Source: Scilla litardierei (Eukaryota; Streptophyta; Magnoliopsida; Asparagales; Asparagaceae). Taken from it: a stretch of 64,000 bases of DNA. The DNA lies in NCBI GenBank assembly GCA_030789695.1, contig CM061132.1:162155442-162219441 (forward strand), read 5' to 3'. Shown here one piece after another: positions 22,101 to 32,365 of this stretch (its first letter is position 1; each line of letters starts with the position of its first letter). A program made the translations under genes and the position numbers. The notes under the pieces were generated by a model. That model worked only from the letters and a program-made list of their open reading frames with translations, was not told where the DNA came from and did not search any database.

Positions 22101-24096
22101 TGGAGAAATTTGCTACAAAGCTCGTCTTCTGGTGATGGGCTATGCACAGAGAGAAGGCATCGATTACAATGAAGTCTTCTCTTCGGTGGTGAAGCATTGC
22201 TCAATTCTGATGTTATTGGCATTAGTTGTATTGCTCGATCTTGAGCTGGTACAACTAGATGTCAAGACGGCATTCTTGCATGAAGAGCTCGAGGAGAAGA
22301 TCTATATTGCTCAGCCTGATGGCTATGAGGGTGGCGATGGGCTTGCATGTAGGCTGAAGAAGTCGCTCTATGGGTTGAAGTAGTCACCTAGACAATGGTA
22401 TAAGTGTCTCGAACGCTTTATGACGAATGACAATGGTATAAGTGGAGTTACAGAGATTGAAGTCTGAGCTAAGTTGTGCATTTGAGATGAAGGATTTAGG
22501 CGAAGCACGGAGGATTCTTGGGATGGAGATCACAAGAGATCGAAGTGGATGTAAAGTTCATCTTTCACAAAGTTGCTATTTGAAGTCTGTTATACAGAGA
22601 TTCGGTTGTGAAAATATAAAGCCCGTAATTACTTTGCGAGTACCTCACTTCAAAGTCTGTGCCGAGCATTGTCCGAAGAACAAAGACAAGAAGAAGCTCA
22701 TGGATAGCATATCGTATGCCAATGCGTTTGGAGCCTTGATGTATGCTATGCTATGTACCCAACCCGACCTATCACATGCAGTCATCATGGTGATTAGATA
22801 CGTGCATAATCCGAGAAAAGTACACTGGGGAGTTGTTTAATGGATACTTAGATACATCAATGTCACCATTGACGTCAGATTGACATAGCCAAGGTGATGA
22901 AGGTCTGCAGGTTGTTGGTTATGTTGATTTCGATTTTACTGACGACTTGGATGGAAAGAAGATCCATGACATGCTACGTCTGTACCCTGTCAGGCCTCCG
23001 ACTAGTTGGTGGGTAGTATACTTCAGTCTACGGTGGCACTGTCTACTACGGAGGCAGAATACATGTCATTGATTGGCTGTGAAAGAGACGATATGGCTGA
23101 TGGACTTGATGGATGATCTGGGAGTCTATCATAAGAAGTATGATCTTCACTGTGATAGCCAAAGTGCTGTGCACTTAGCTAAGAATCAGGTCTTCCATGC
23201 ACACACCAATCATATCGACGTAATGTATCACTTCGCTCGAGACTATGTGGGAGAAGAAGACGATGTCATCAATTTGCTGAAGATCGGAACAGAAGACAAC
23301 CATGCAGACACAGTGACTAAGGTTGTATCGGGAGCTAAGTTTAAGCACTGCTTGGACTTGCTCAATGTTGTTTCGAGATGATGTCAATGACGGCCCCAGT
23401 TGGGGGGCATTGAGGCTCGGTGGAGCCAGATGAGCCCCGGCGTGGGCATTGGGCTCTTCGGAGCAAAATTGAGGGGAACACCAGATGTGACTCTACCAAG
23501 GGGATGCATTGAATGTCAACTGAATGTTGGATGCCTAAATCTCGCCAAGGTGAAGATTTGTGAAAGTTGGCTCAATTGAGGCGCTGAGTAAATATTAGAG
23601 ATGTGCAGTCGGAGCTTCTTCTTCGTTGTTAAGAGAAGATTTGTATTTGTTTTCTCTTTTCGTAATAAAGCTCATTGGTGTTCCCTTGACCGGCCGACGG
23701 CCTAAAGTTGCAATCTTCATAGTACTCTATTTGTTTGCTGCTGGTTCTTCATCACCAGATTTTTGACGATCATCCGCTGACGCACAACCGTATTTCTCCA
23801 TGAAAGCGCACTAGTATCATTTCTGCTATTGAACATAGTTGAAATGAGAGGAATATATCTACTTAAAACAAACTGGGTACAGATATGCTTCAGTGTTAGT
23901 CAAGATCTTTCGAACAACTTGCTTCATTAGTATCATGGCACCACTTCATTAGTTTCATTGTACTGCAAGACTAGCTATTGTAATCTAAGCCGATGTTTAC
24001 TTCTGAGTTTCACAGGCTACTGCTCGAGGAGAAGAAGGCATGGCGCTGTTCTTTGTCTGCTGCAACCCGGCATGTGGCCATAGATGGAGAGATTGA
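13075..24096 (+). CDS. NRPB9: RNA polymerase II subunit 9 (RPB9), four exons
   Basis: Exons 13075-13103, 13208-13283, 17341-17499 and 24016-24096, all with GT-AG introns and consistent phases, encode 114 residues, the usual length of plant RPB9. The N-terminal zinc ribbon has Cys7, Cys10, Cys29 and Cys32 (FCREC, YACRNC). The C-terminal ribbon has Cys76, Cys79, Cys103 or Cys104, and Cys108 ([18 protein letters not shown]). The linker contains [11 protein letters not shown]9 sits on the jaw of RNA polymerase II (in plants variants also serve Pol IV and V) and affects start-site choice, proofreading and elongation. The frame is intact, so the gene is probably functional. Introns 2 and 3 are about 4.1 and 6.5 kb; intron 3 contains a decayed Copia element in the same orientation. 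A minisatellite-filled TIR element lies directly upstream. Confidence 0.97.
13151..13183. repeat. (ATT)n microsatellite in RPB9 intron 1
   Basis: About eleven ATT units within the 104-bp first intron. Confidence 0.9.
14051..15200 (-). repeat. Possible LTR fragment in RPB9 intron 2
   Basis: TGTTGGCGCC at 14051 follows a stretch whose minus strand reads ATTGGTAGCAGGG, weakly like a primer binding site, so a minus-oriented LTR may start here. The region has a tandem copy of cctcaagtcttcctatttga (near 14252 and 14296) and many TTAGTCGACTAA-type motifs (14880-15120). No second LTR or TSD was found, so the right boundary is arbitrary. The remainder of intron 2 shows no other recognisable repeat or gene. 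Confidence 0.3.
16932..16970. repeat. Perfect short hairpin in RPB9 intron 2
   Basis: Sixteen-base perfect arms (actttgtactgagcct and its reverse complement) are separated by a 7-base loop. It has no T-run right after the stem, so it is not read as a terminator. Confidence 0.7.
18027..18080. repeat. Short tandem duplication in RPB9 intron 3
   Basis: The unit cttatgaaaatggagtatat occurs twice in direct succession. The rest of 17500-18858 is AT-rich intron without other recognised features. Confidence 0.7.
18864..19489 (+). repeat. 5' LTR of intronic Copia element
   Basis: 626 bp, TGTGAAAGTTGG to CACACAACA. Confidence 0.85.
19537..23381 (+). pseudogene. Degenerate Copia gag-pol
   Basis: Fragments in several frames are recognisable: gag N-terminus ([15 protein letters not shown], from about 19537), gag C-terminus with a damaged zinc knuckle (near 20215-20250), protease tail ([18 protein letters not shown], near 20540), integrase ([20 protein letters not shown], near 21010), reverse transcriptase ([27 protein letters not shown]) and RNase H ([14 protein letters not shown], near 23150). 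Many stops and frameshifts interrupt it. The segment that would carry the catalytic YVDD motif is missing between about 22420 and 22440, where the text jumps to the region after the active site. A 76-bp tandem duplication disrupts the integrase at 20830-20945. Confidence 0.88.
20830..20945 (+). repeat. Tandem duplication within the decayed integrase
   Basis: The segment gtgtcttc...gggacggccatccataatac occurs twice in succession with several differences, inside the pre-integrase/integrase region. Confidence 0.7.
23559..23789 (+). repeat. 3' LTR of intronic Copia element, internally deleted
   Basis: 231 bp. Both ends match the 5' LTR, but about 395 bp of the middle are missing (after agatgtgcag, resuming near ttcttcgttg). 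Confidence 0.85.
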
Positions 24097-26890
24097 TGAC
24101 AGCTGCTAATAGCTTGAAAGTTTATGGCGCTTCTTTTCCAGGCACTAAGTTTACTAGGTCCTGCAATAGAAGCTGACAATATAACTTGGTGATATTAGCT
24201 CTTTCGGTAGGAGCTGATCGCAATCCAACGCTTTAAACCAGGTTGCCCTCATGTTCCCCCTAGCTCGGCTTGCTTGAAACGTTTATTCTGGAGCTTGTGG
24301 AGTGTTATTACATGTTACCTTGTGTTGTAAACTTCCCGTTGCATCTTGTATGTAGTCTATGATTTTGGAGAGGTGATCTTTGGAGGTTTCTGGGTTCTAA
24401 TTGTTATTTGGGGGAGCCTAACCAAACCATCACATTAAAATTTCCTTCTAAAAATTTGTTTTGCGTGTAATTTTTCTGCATGCTGCATGAGGATTACATA
24501 TTTGATTTGCTTGCATGCGTGAGTGACGGCGCTTGATGGTGGCGATCTTTGGGGGAGGATTTTGAGCGAGGGCCATCGCATATCCTGTTCTTAAAGATTA
24601 GGAGAGACCAATTCGCACTCAAAACATTGTTTTAATAAAACGATCTGATTAAGAAGAGTGAAGCTGGTCATATACACTGTTCTTTGTCTCTCTCTGTGTG
24701 TGAATCGCTGACATGACAGCTTATCGTTGGGTGAGGCAAAAGTAAATACACGGGTTACATTTTTTTTGTGCTACCCAAAAAGAGACCAACATGCAGTGGC
24801 AACCAAGGAAAACCCTTAATTGCCACCTGATACCTATTATTTGATGTATACTCAAAGAACTTAAGGATAAACACAGCAATGCAATACAATGGTATTAGAA
24901 TCACACACCTCCCAAGTTTGTGGGCCATTGACTGAATATTCAGTACCAGATAGCTATTTTCCACTTGAAATTACATAGTTTGTGTTATATTCATCGTGTG
25001 TGCTGGCTCAGCCTGTTGCCTCAGAGTACACCGTTAATGCAATTCATAAACATCCTCCCAAAGTTTCAACCAAAATTGCAAGCTGAAACATGGAGTAAAA
25101 AAATACATTATTTCCCCTCCTGCCTCCGAATGTAAATCTGGCGTAATCTTAAAACTGTTCCTTATGCACGCATGAATTTAACAGAAACGCTCAATGCCGC
25201 AGTATGCAATCTCAAAAGTAATGAACCAGCGGTGCACGATCACCCTTAGTTGCAAGCTTTGTGATGGATACGGCGTATGAGAAGAACATACACGAGTTGG
25301 CGACATACCCTTCACGAGCTCAATACTAGATTTAACCGCAACGCCTGTAGATTAATTTTTGGACTATAATGGGGCGGGAAATGCCTCCACAAATGGATTT
25401 AACCTTTATATGCACACCTCACAGCAAGCAAAAGACAACCAATAGACCAAGCAAAGCATCCTGTATAAAATTGAGAAATGAAACGATTAAGTAATAAAAA
25501 CAGGAATCGGATAACCATATTGCCATGATTATTCTTTTCAAAGCATTCAAAATAGATAAATAAATAAAAGAAATAGGAAAAATATTGTGTGTCGAGGAAC
25601 AAGAGTAGGAAATTTAAAATAAGACTTAGCATGGTACACTGAAGCAAGCATATGGTTAAAACTACACAATAATGGAATGGTATGCCATTGGCCATCCAAA
25701 TTGTTGGTCCAACGTCAGGCACTGTGATCTGCTAATCCCAGCACACTGACCAGAAACCAAACGCCAAATTATTGAAACTTTGTCTACCATTTTAATATGA
25801 ACCCTTAGGAAAGGCTTGTAATTGAACTGACATTTGCTTCATGCCATCACGTCTCCAAGAAGAAAATTCTCACAAAATTATTAAATATCATGGAAGACTT
25901 CCGTGAGACGAGAGACTATTTTTAGCTATTTCATTATACTTTTTGTGTTTTATTTTATTTTGTGGGCCGTGTGGTGCACATAGTATCTGGTTATATAAAC
26001 ATTTTTAGTGTGAGACCATTGGGGATGATCAATTATTAGCCAACTTTTGGGAGTAGTCTCTAATAAAATCTCTAGGCATGTGATTTGCTTGAGTTGGTGA
26101 GTGATTCATCGGGATGTGAAGCACGAATCCTTTTTGTATCTTGATTCTTTTATCATACCATGATTCTTCCCTAAATCCACCGAATTCACACCCACACAGC
26201 GTAAATAAATCACTTTCTGTGCCAAATATGACGTCAAGGCAGAGGATCTCCAACCTCGATCTCCACCATCTTTGTCATCGTCATTTTGTCTCATCACCAC
26301 TACCATCGTCACCAACGCAGCCATTGTCACCTCATCGACCATTAACGACGCCTCGTGTTGACTTCGACAGATCCAAGCCAAGGTGGCACTATCTTTAAGC
26401 AAACCAAATACGATTTGTCAACTTAAGTTGAGCTAACATGAACCTATATCAACTAAAGCTAAGCCAACCAAGCGGGCTCAAACCAATCCAACCAAGTTGC
26501 ATTTGAGACGACCAAAGAAGACCAAGCCGCTCTCGAGTCAACTCACCCCATTGACTCAGATTAAGCCAATCCAAGTCGGCTCAACCGGAGCAGACCGGAG
26601 CTGATCGAGATCAACCGAGCTAGATCTAAGTCGTTTGAATTTCTAAGCTATTTTGTGTTGATTTTCAATTCTAAGCTTGGGAAACTTTCCCTTGAAGACT
26701 CCTAAGGACCCTATGTTCATGCACAATAAAATAGGAGTGATCTTTTAAGGACATCTACAAAGTGAGGTTAGGTAGAGGAACTGGGATATGACAAATCAAG
26801 GTAAAGCCAACAGAGGTCGAGTTAATGGTTGAGGTTACAGGATGTAAGACAAGTGCGATGGGATGCGCTGAAGGTACTAAGGGTTGGTTT
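24097..26890. other. Intergenic, no gene recognised
   Basis: The first few hundred bases are the probable RPB9 3' UTR. The remainder is AT-rich sequence with short open frames that do not resemble known proteins. A TATA-like ttatataaac at about 25990 and a CAT/CCA-rich stretch at 26240-26360 could belong to the lost 5' LTR of the Gypsy element further right, but no matching 3' copy was found. Confidence 0.4.
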
Positions 26891-26966
26891 TGGCAAGATG
26901 ACATCGGATGTAAGCCCAAAGTTTTATCCTCGTGCATTTGACGGTGCACACGATCCTGGAGGTTTT

Positions 26967-28125
26967 TGAAAGTTCAGTACTTAAACACGACAAATAAAAC
27001 ACAAAGATAAAACATAAACACCAAGGTGACACAAGAGACTTGGTAACGCAGTTCGGTGCGCACACCTACATCTGCGGGGCCACGCCCAGAAAATCAGAAT
27101 ACTCCACTAAAATAATCAATGATTACAATCACTAATTATCGCGATTCTATTAGGAGGAACAACCTCCCCCTCAATACAAACCGTGATGGGTGGTCTCTAC
27201 CAACCCATGGAGTATTCTCGGCAAGCTCCCCTTGCCCGCAAGTTCCCCTTGCACAACCGACTAGATCAACTCCCTTGATCCTACGTGCGTAGCCGTCGGC
27301 CTCCTCCCGGAGTTTTTCAAAACTTTCGTCAAAAGTCGTCCCTTTGCCACAAAACCGCACGCACGTTCAAATCTTTGCTCCCCCTCAATCATCGAGTAGA
27401 TAAGGAGGGACGCTCGCTAAAATCCCGTGCAGAATCGGCAGCCCACAAATTAAGGAATCACTTCGGGTAAGTGGTTCCACAATATCTTCAACAAGATCTT
27501 CCAACCAATATTTACGGGCGAAAATCTCTCTAACAAATTCAATAACAAATCCCGAGAGATAGCAACTTCCAATTATATCTCCAACCGATCTTCAATTGCA
27601 ACAATAATTATTCTTTCCAACCGAGCGAGATTCTTTCCAACCGAATCAACAATAATAACGAGAGATAATAGCTTCCAAATATATCTCCAGCTCACCCACA
27701 ATTAACCGAACCAAGATAGGAAATGATTCTTTCAAATCTTCTGGAAATAGCAACAATAAAAGATCTGCAGCAATCAATCTTTCCAACCAACAAATCTGCG
27801 AGATATTCTCTTTCTATTTCAACCCAACATGCCTTCAATTTAGCAACAGATTTAGGAAGGGCTTTCCAAAAATCTCTCAAGTAGATATTCCACAATCAAT
27901 TCAGAATCCCCGTCATTTTAGGCAGCAAATCGGATCTGAAACCAAAGCAGCGTTTCTGCATACGAACCAGAAATCCAGATCCCGAATGTTGAACATTTTG
28001 TTGAACGACATTATGTTCAACAATACAGCTCAATCTGCTCAAAAACACTTCTGATTCCTCAAACAGAACTCTCCATCTATTGTGCCACTAATGCCAACAA
28101 ATATCAGCAGAATTCAACCCTAACA
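26967..28125 (-). repeat. 3' LTR of gag-only Copia element
   Basis: 1159 bp; pairs with 30669-31809. It has a 17-bp segment (around 27990-28006) and a short segment near 27690 that the other LTR lacks. Confidence 0.95.
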
Positions 28126-28310
28126 ATCTCCCCCTTTGGCATTATGTGGCACAACCCAAAGCAAACACCAACCAAGCACACATTCTCCCCCTTTGAGCCA
28201 CAATAATCCAAACCACATTCTCCCCCTTACTAGAACAACCTGAGCAGTGATCACTTCAGAAGAGACATCAAAATTATTCAGAAAAGACACCACATTCTCC
28301 CCCTTTCAGC
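28126..28310 (-). other. Polypurine tract and three upstream copies
   Basis: The minus strand reads CAAAGGGGGAGAT next to the LTR (28126-28138). Similar AAGGGGGAGAAT motifs recur at about 28183-28195, 28220-28231 and 28295-28306. Reiterated polypurine tracts are a known trait of SIRE-type Copia elements. Confidence 0.8.
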
Positions 28311-28529
28311 TAGCCTCACATCTCCAAAAGAAAAATTCAGAAAAACTCAACTGAGGCACATCCAGAGGCTCGTCTGTCTCTCTTAATAGCAAATAAATTC
28401 TCAGGCACATCAGAATAAGAGAAAGAGCATTATACCTCACATCCGATTCGAGCTCTGAGGGGCCAAAAAGAAGTTGGAGAATAGAAAAACATCGGCGGTG
28501 TTGAAAGAGGATCTTCGGTGGTCTGTATG

Positions 28530-30593
28530 TCAAAATTTGGAGACGTGGATGCGATGGAACCGGCTAAGAAGTGAACGAACTTTAGGGAAGTCAACCGGTC
28601 TAGATGATGAGGCCGCAGAAGATGAAGCAGAGGTGGATTGCTGTGCAGGAGAGGGTACAGGCGAAGATCCAATGGCACCGGTAGAGGAAGGGCAGTGAGC
28701 AAAGCGACGAGATAGCACTCTGATAATTCTGGAGGAAGATTCATGAGACTTTGGCGCAGGTTGCTCACCGTGATTGTCGAGGGGAGATGTCGAGTCTGGT
28801 GTCATAACATCTGCAGCAACATTGTTCTGTGTTGTATCTAATGTTACAACATTAGTCACAACATGAAGTGTTCTCTCTGAAGCTGTAGTGTTCTTGCTGT
28901 ATAATTCAGACTTCTTGACCCATTGCTTCTTCATCTTCATATCAGGATGTCTAACATTTCTTCCTTCTGACCAATGTCGCATGCGACTGTAGCAGTTTCT
29001 CTCAGTATGGCCAATGAACTTGCAGTAACTGCATACAGAACGAGCACCTTTTATACCTCTAATCTGCCTCTTCTTCTGATCATGGCCCTTGTGTTGATCC
29101 ATTCTTTCAAGTTCTTTGCTAACTTGACTTCTTCTTTCAGCAGACACATCATCAAAAGCTCCTCTATTGTATCCCACTCCGGTGCGATCTCCTGAAGTCT
29201 TACCCATATTCAAGATATCATCCAGCTTTGTTTTTCCAGAATTCCACTTCTCCAATATGCATTCAGCTTTTTCTGCCCTGAGAAGAACATTTCTGAAGTT
29301 GCTTTTCAATTCTCTACAGTTTTCCTCAGCTTTCAGACATTCGATTTTGATCTCCTCCTTCTCTTTCTTCAGTCTTTCATTCTCCTCCTTCAGGACTTTG
29401 TTGATATTGCAGATTTGCATCCACTTCTCAAACATCATCTGGTATGTTGTACGGATATCATCGTCACTAACTTTCCCATCGCTATCAGCTTCAGAATCTG
29501 ATTCGATTGTAGATGTTATACATGATGTTGAACATGATGTTGAACATAATGTTGCAACATTCTGTCTGACATTGGCTAGTTTGTTGTAATCAAGTCCTTT
29601 CTTCTGAGAGGCTGCGAGGGCAATGTAATTACTGATGATGTCTTCATTTTTAACACTCCCATCAGAATCATCTTCACTCCAGGTACTTGATAAAGATTTC
29701 TCTTTCTGCTTCTTGAGGGTATTGACACATTCGGCTTGTATGTGACCAAAACCCTCACATTCTCTGCACTGTATCCCTTTGCCTTTGTTCTTGCCTGCAG
29801 AGGGAAGATTTGCACGTCCCGCATTATTACCAGATCTGAAGTTTTGACCCTTGTTGCTTATCTCTTTCATCATTCTACTGAAATTCTTGGTCAGCAAGGC
29901 AACATCATCATCTAACTCAGACTCATTTTCAATCCATTTGTCCCTCTGATTCTGCTTCAGGTTCATTTCATAGGTTTGAAGAGATCCCATGAGTTCATCC
30001 AGTCTCATGGTGGACGTATTTCTGGCCTCCTCAATGGCTGCAACTTTGGCCGAAAATTTGTCTGGAAGAGATCTCAAGGTTTTCTCAACTAACTTCTTTT
30101 GTGAATATTTCTTCCCAAGTTGGAAGGCCTGATTGGCTATATCTCTCAACCTCCCATTGAATTCGGCAACAGTCTCGTTGTTATACATCTTTAGATTTTC
30201 AAACTGAGAAGCTAGCATCTGGAGTTTGGAAGCTTTTACGGTACTTGTTCCTTCATGAACATTCTGGAGAATATCCCATGCTTCTTTGGCATACTCACAT
30301 GTGGAGATCAGCTTGAACTGCTCTTCATCTACAGCCGAAAAAATAGCATTAGTTGCTTTAGAATTGCACAAGGCCGCATATTCTTCAATCCGACTCCAGT
30401 CTCTTGCCGGCTTGAGGTGTTCTTTGCCATCTTTGTCAATTTCGATCGGCGGTGTCCATCCTTCAACGATAGCGATCCAGGCCTTCTCATCAATGGACTT
30501 GATGAATACACGCATTCGAGATTTCCAGTAAGTGTAGTTTGTACCGGTGAGGAGTGGGGGACGAACAACGGAGGCACCTTCTCGTGTAGCCAT
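28530..30593 (-). CDS. Intact Copia gag protein of the gag-only element
   Basis: An uninterrupted 687-residue frame starts at the ATG at 30593 (MATREGASVV). Residues about 1-230 form a UBN2/DUF4219-type gag domain (LLTGTNYTYWKSRM, AWDILQNVHEGTSTVK, TLRSLPDKF). A first CCHC zinc knuckle (CRECEGFGHIQAEC) lies near residue 275, an acidic and then coiled-coil region (EENERLKKEKEEIKIE) near residues 300-450, and a second knuckle (CSYCKFIGHTERNC) near residue 530, followed by a Ser/Pro/Ala-rich tail. It should build virus-like particles that package element RNA. The architecture, with two knuckles and a central coiled coil, matches SIRE-type gag. It is the only undamaged retroelement gene in the window. 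Confidence 0.92.
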   Translation of the reverse strand: MATREGASVVRPPLLTGTNYTYWKSRMRVFIKSIDEKAWIAIVEGWTPPIEIDKDGKEHLKPARDWSRIEEYAALCNSKATNAIFSAVDEEQFKLISTCEYAKEAWDILQNVHEGTSTVKASKLQMLASQFENLKMYNNETVAEFNGRLRDIANQAFQLGKKYSQKKLVEKTLRSLPDKFSAKVAAIEEARNTSTMRLDELMGSLQTYEMNLKQNQRDKWIENESELDDDVALLTKNFSRMMKEISNKGQNFRSGNNAGRANLPSAGKNKGKGIQCRECEGFGHIQAECVNTLKKQKEKSLSSTWSEDDSDGSVKNEDIISNYIALAASQKKGLDYNKLANVRQNVATLCSTSCSTSCITSTIESDSEADSDGKVSDDDIRTTYQMMFEKWMQICNINKVLKEENERLKKEKEEIKIECLKAEENCRELKSNFRNVLLRAEKAECILEKWNSGKTKLDDILNMGKTSGDRTGVGYNRGAFDDVSAERRSQVSKELERMDQHKGHDQKKRQIRGIKGARSVCSYCKFIGHTERNCYSRMRHWSEGRNVRHPDMKMKKQWVKKSELYSKNTTASERTLHVVTNVVTLDTTQNNVAADVMTPDSTSPLDNHGEQPAPKSHESSSRIIRVLSRRFAHCPSSTGAIGSSPVPSPAQQSTSASSSAASSSRPVDFPKVRSLLSRFHRIHVSKF

Positions 30594-30654
30594 GATTCAA
30601 GTACTGAAATCCAAGATCACACCTTCTTTGTTAACAAAGAAACACGGGTGACCT

Positions 30655-30668
30655 GCTCTGATACCAAT
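30655..30668 (-). other. Primer binding site (tRNA-Met type)
   Basis: Minus strand ATTGGTATCAGAGC immediately after the 5' LTR; perfect core TGGTATCAGAGC. Confidence 0.92.
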
Positions 30669-31809
30669 TGAAAGTTCAGTACTTAAACACGACAAATAAA
30701 ACACAAAGATAAAACATAAACACCAAGGTGACACAAGAGACTTGGTAACGCAGTTCGGTGCGCACACCTACATCTGCGGGGCCACGCCCAGAAAATCAGA
30801 ATACTCCACTAAAATAATCAATGATTACAATCACTAATTATCGCGATTCTATTAGGAGGAACAACCTCCCCCTCAATACAAACCGTGATGGGTGGTCTCT
30901 ACCAACCCATGGAGTATTCTCGGCAAGCTCCCCTTGCCCGCAAGTTCCCCTTGCACAACCGACTAGATCAACTCCCTTGATCCTACGTGCGTAGCCGTCG
31001 GCCTCCTCCCGGAGTTCTTCAAAACTTTCGTCAAAAGTCGTCCCTTTGCCACAAAACCGCACGCACGTTCAAATCTTTGCTCCCCCTCAATCATCGAGTA
31101 GATAAGGAGGGACGCTCGCTAAAATCCCGTGCAGAATCGGCAGCCCACAAATTAAGGAATCACTTCGGGCAAGTGGTTCCACAATATCTTCAACAAGATC
31201 TTCCAACCAATATTTACGGGCGAAAATCTCTCTAACAAATTCAATAACAAATCCCGAGAGATAGCAACTTCCAATTATATCTCCAACCGATCTTCAATTG
31301 CAACAATAATTATTCTTTCCAACCGAGCGAGATTCTTTCCAACCGAATCAACAATAATAACGAGAGATAATAACTTCCAAATATAGCTCACCCACAATTA
31401 ACCAAACCAAGATAGGAAATGATTCTTTCAAATCTTCTGGAAATAGCAACAATAAAAGATCTGCAGCAATCAATCTTTCCAACCAACAAATCTGCGAGAT
31501 ATTCTCTTTCTATTTCAACCCAACATGCCTTCAATTTAGCAACAGATTTAGGAAGGGCTTTCCAAAAATCTCTCAAGTAGATATTCCACAATCAATTCAG
31601 AATCCCCGTCATTTTAGGCAGCAAATCGGATCTGAAACCAAAGCAGCGTTTCTGCATACGAACCAGAAATCCAGATCCCGAATGTTGAACGACATTATGT
31701 TCAACAATACAGCTCAATCTGCTCAAAAACACTTCTGATTCCTCAAACAGAACTCTCCATCTATTGTGCCACTAATGCCAACAAATATCAGCAGAATTCA
31801 ACCCTAACA
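30669..31809 (-). repeat. 5' LTR of gag-only Copia element
   Basis: 1141 bp; pairs with 26967-28125. Confidence 0.95.
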
Positions 31810-32014
31810 GTTTTTTTGATTGGTTAGCAAATATCAACCTTTTTTATTGGTGTGACACGTCTGATGCAAAAACGATTGAATTTGCTAGAATGAAACTACA
31901 AGAGTCAAGCAAGGGTTATTGGACTGATGTGGAAAAGCTGCTAGAGAAACAATGATGTGAGCTCATTATAACGTAGGTTGACACTTTAAACGAAGGAAAA
32001 AGTTGAGAAATATC
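31810..32014 (+). pseudogene. Gypsy gag fragment (continues at 26896-26966 and 34679-35000)
   Basis: FDWLANINLFYWCDTSDAKT and ARMKLQESSKGYW resemble the Retrotrans_gag region of plant Gypsy elements. The upstream part (FYPRAFDGAHDPGG) lies at 26896-26966, before the inserted Copia element. The downstream part, with EKYL, FNELNVSFDIQEDHHLTPDR and LRTNLQCEILP, lies at 34679-34900, after the second insertion. Several in-frame stops occur. Confidence 0.75.
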
Positions 32015-32307
32015 TGTTAGGATCCAAAATAAAAAGACAATTTTTATAGAGAAATCAAAGCTAGAACAAGATAATTGAGCGCAAAAGAGGTGCGCTATCC
32101 TCTCAAGACGCCGAAGAGGACGTCTGCACTCGTTTAATCTAAGATCTAAACCTAAGGACGCTCAATAGAAAATATCAAATATCAAGCATGGGAAAATAAT
32201 AGACGGCTACCCCCTATATATAAGAATAACTAGGGCAAAGGGGCATGCGGCTGGCCATGGGCTTGGGCCCATGGTGCGGCTGGGGTTAAACCCGCCTGGG
32301 TCTAACA
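32015..32307 (-). repeat. 3' LTR of gag-only Gypsy element
   Basis: 293 bp, nearly identical to 34385-34678, differing at about ten sites by eye. Confidence 0.93.
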
Positions 32308-32325
32308 ATACTCCCCCCAAAGAGC
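32308..32325 (-). other. Polypurine tract of gag-only Gypsy element
   Basis: Minus strand CTCTTTGGGGGGAGTAT directly before the 3' LTR. Confidence 0.85.
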
Positions 32326-32365
32326 CACCTTGTCCTCAAGGTGGTGCCTGCAAGTTCCGGCGGTG

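Larger units (their letters stand above)
18864..23789 (+). mobile_element. Decayed Copia retrotransposon inside RPB9 intron 3
   Basis: The 4.9-kb element has a 5' LTR (18864-19489), a shortened 3' LTR (23559-23789) and 5-bp TSD gtatt (18859-18863 and 23790-23794). The 3' terminal base is C instead of the usual A. A primer-site-like AACTAGTATCAGAGC follows the 5' LTR and a purine-rich AAGGTGAAGA precedes the 3' LTR. Domain order gag, protease, integrase, reverse transcriptase, RNase H marks it as Copia. It lies in the same orientation as RPB9 and must be spliced out with the intron. Confidence 0.9.
26967..31809 (-). mobile_element. Gag-only Copia-type LTR element (TR-GAG)
   Basis: LTRs 26967-28125 and 30669-31809 (TGAAAG...CTAACA) are nearly identical by eye, differing by a few substitutions and short deletions, so the insertion is young. 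The TSD is gtttt (26962-26966 and 31810-31814). Primer site ATTGGTATCAGAGC and polypurine tract are both present in minus orientation. The only gene is an intact gag; no protease, integrase or reverse transcriptase is present in the 2.5 kb between the LTRs. The element must rely on enzymes of a related autonomous Copia element. Confidence 0.95.
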
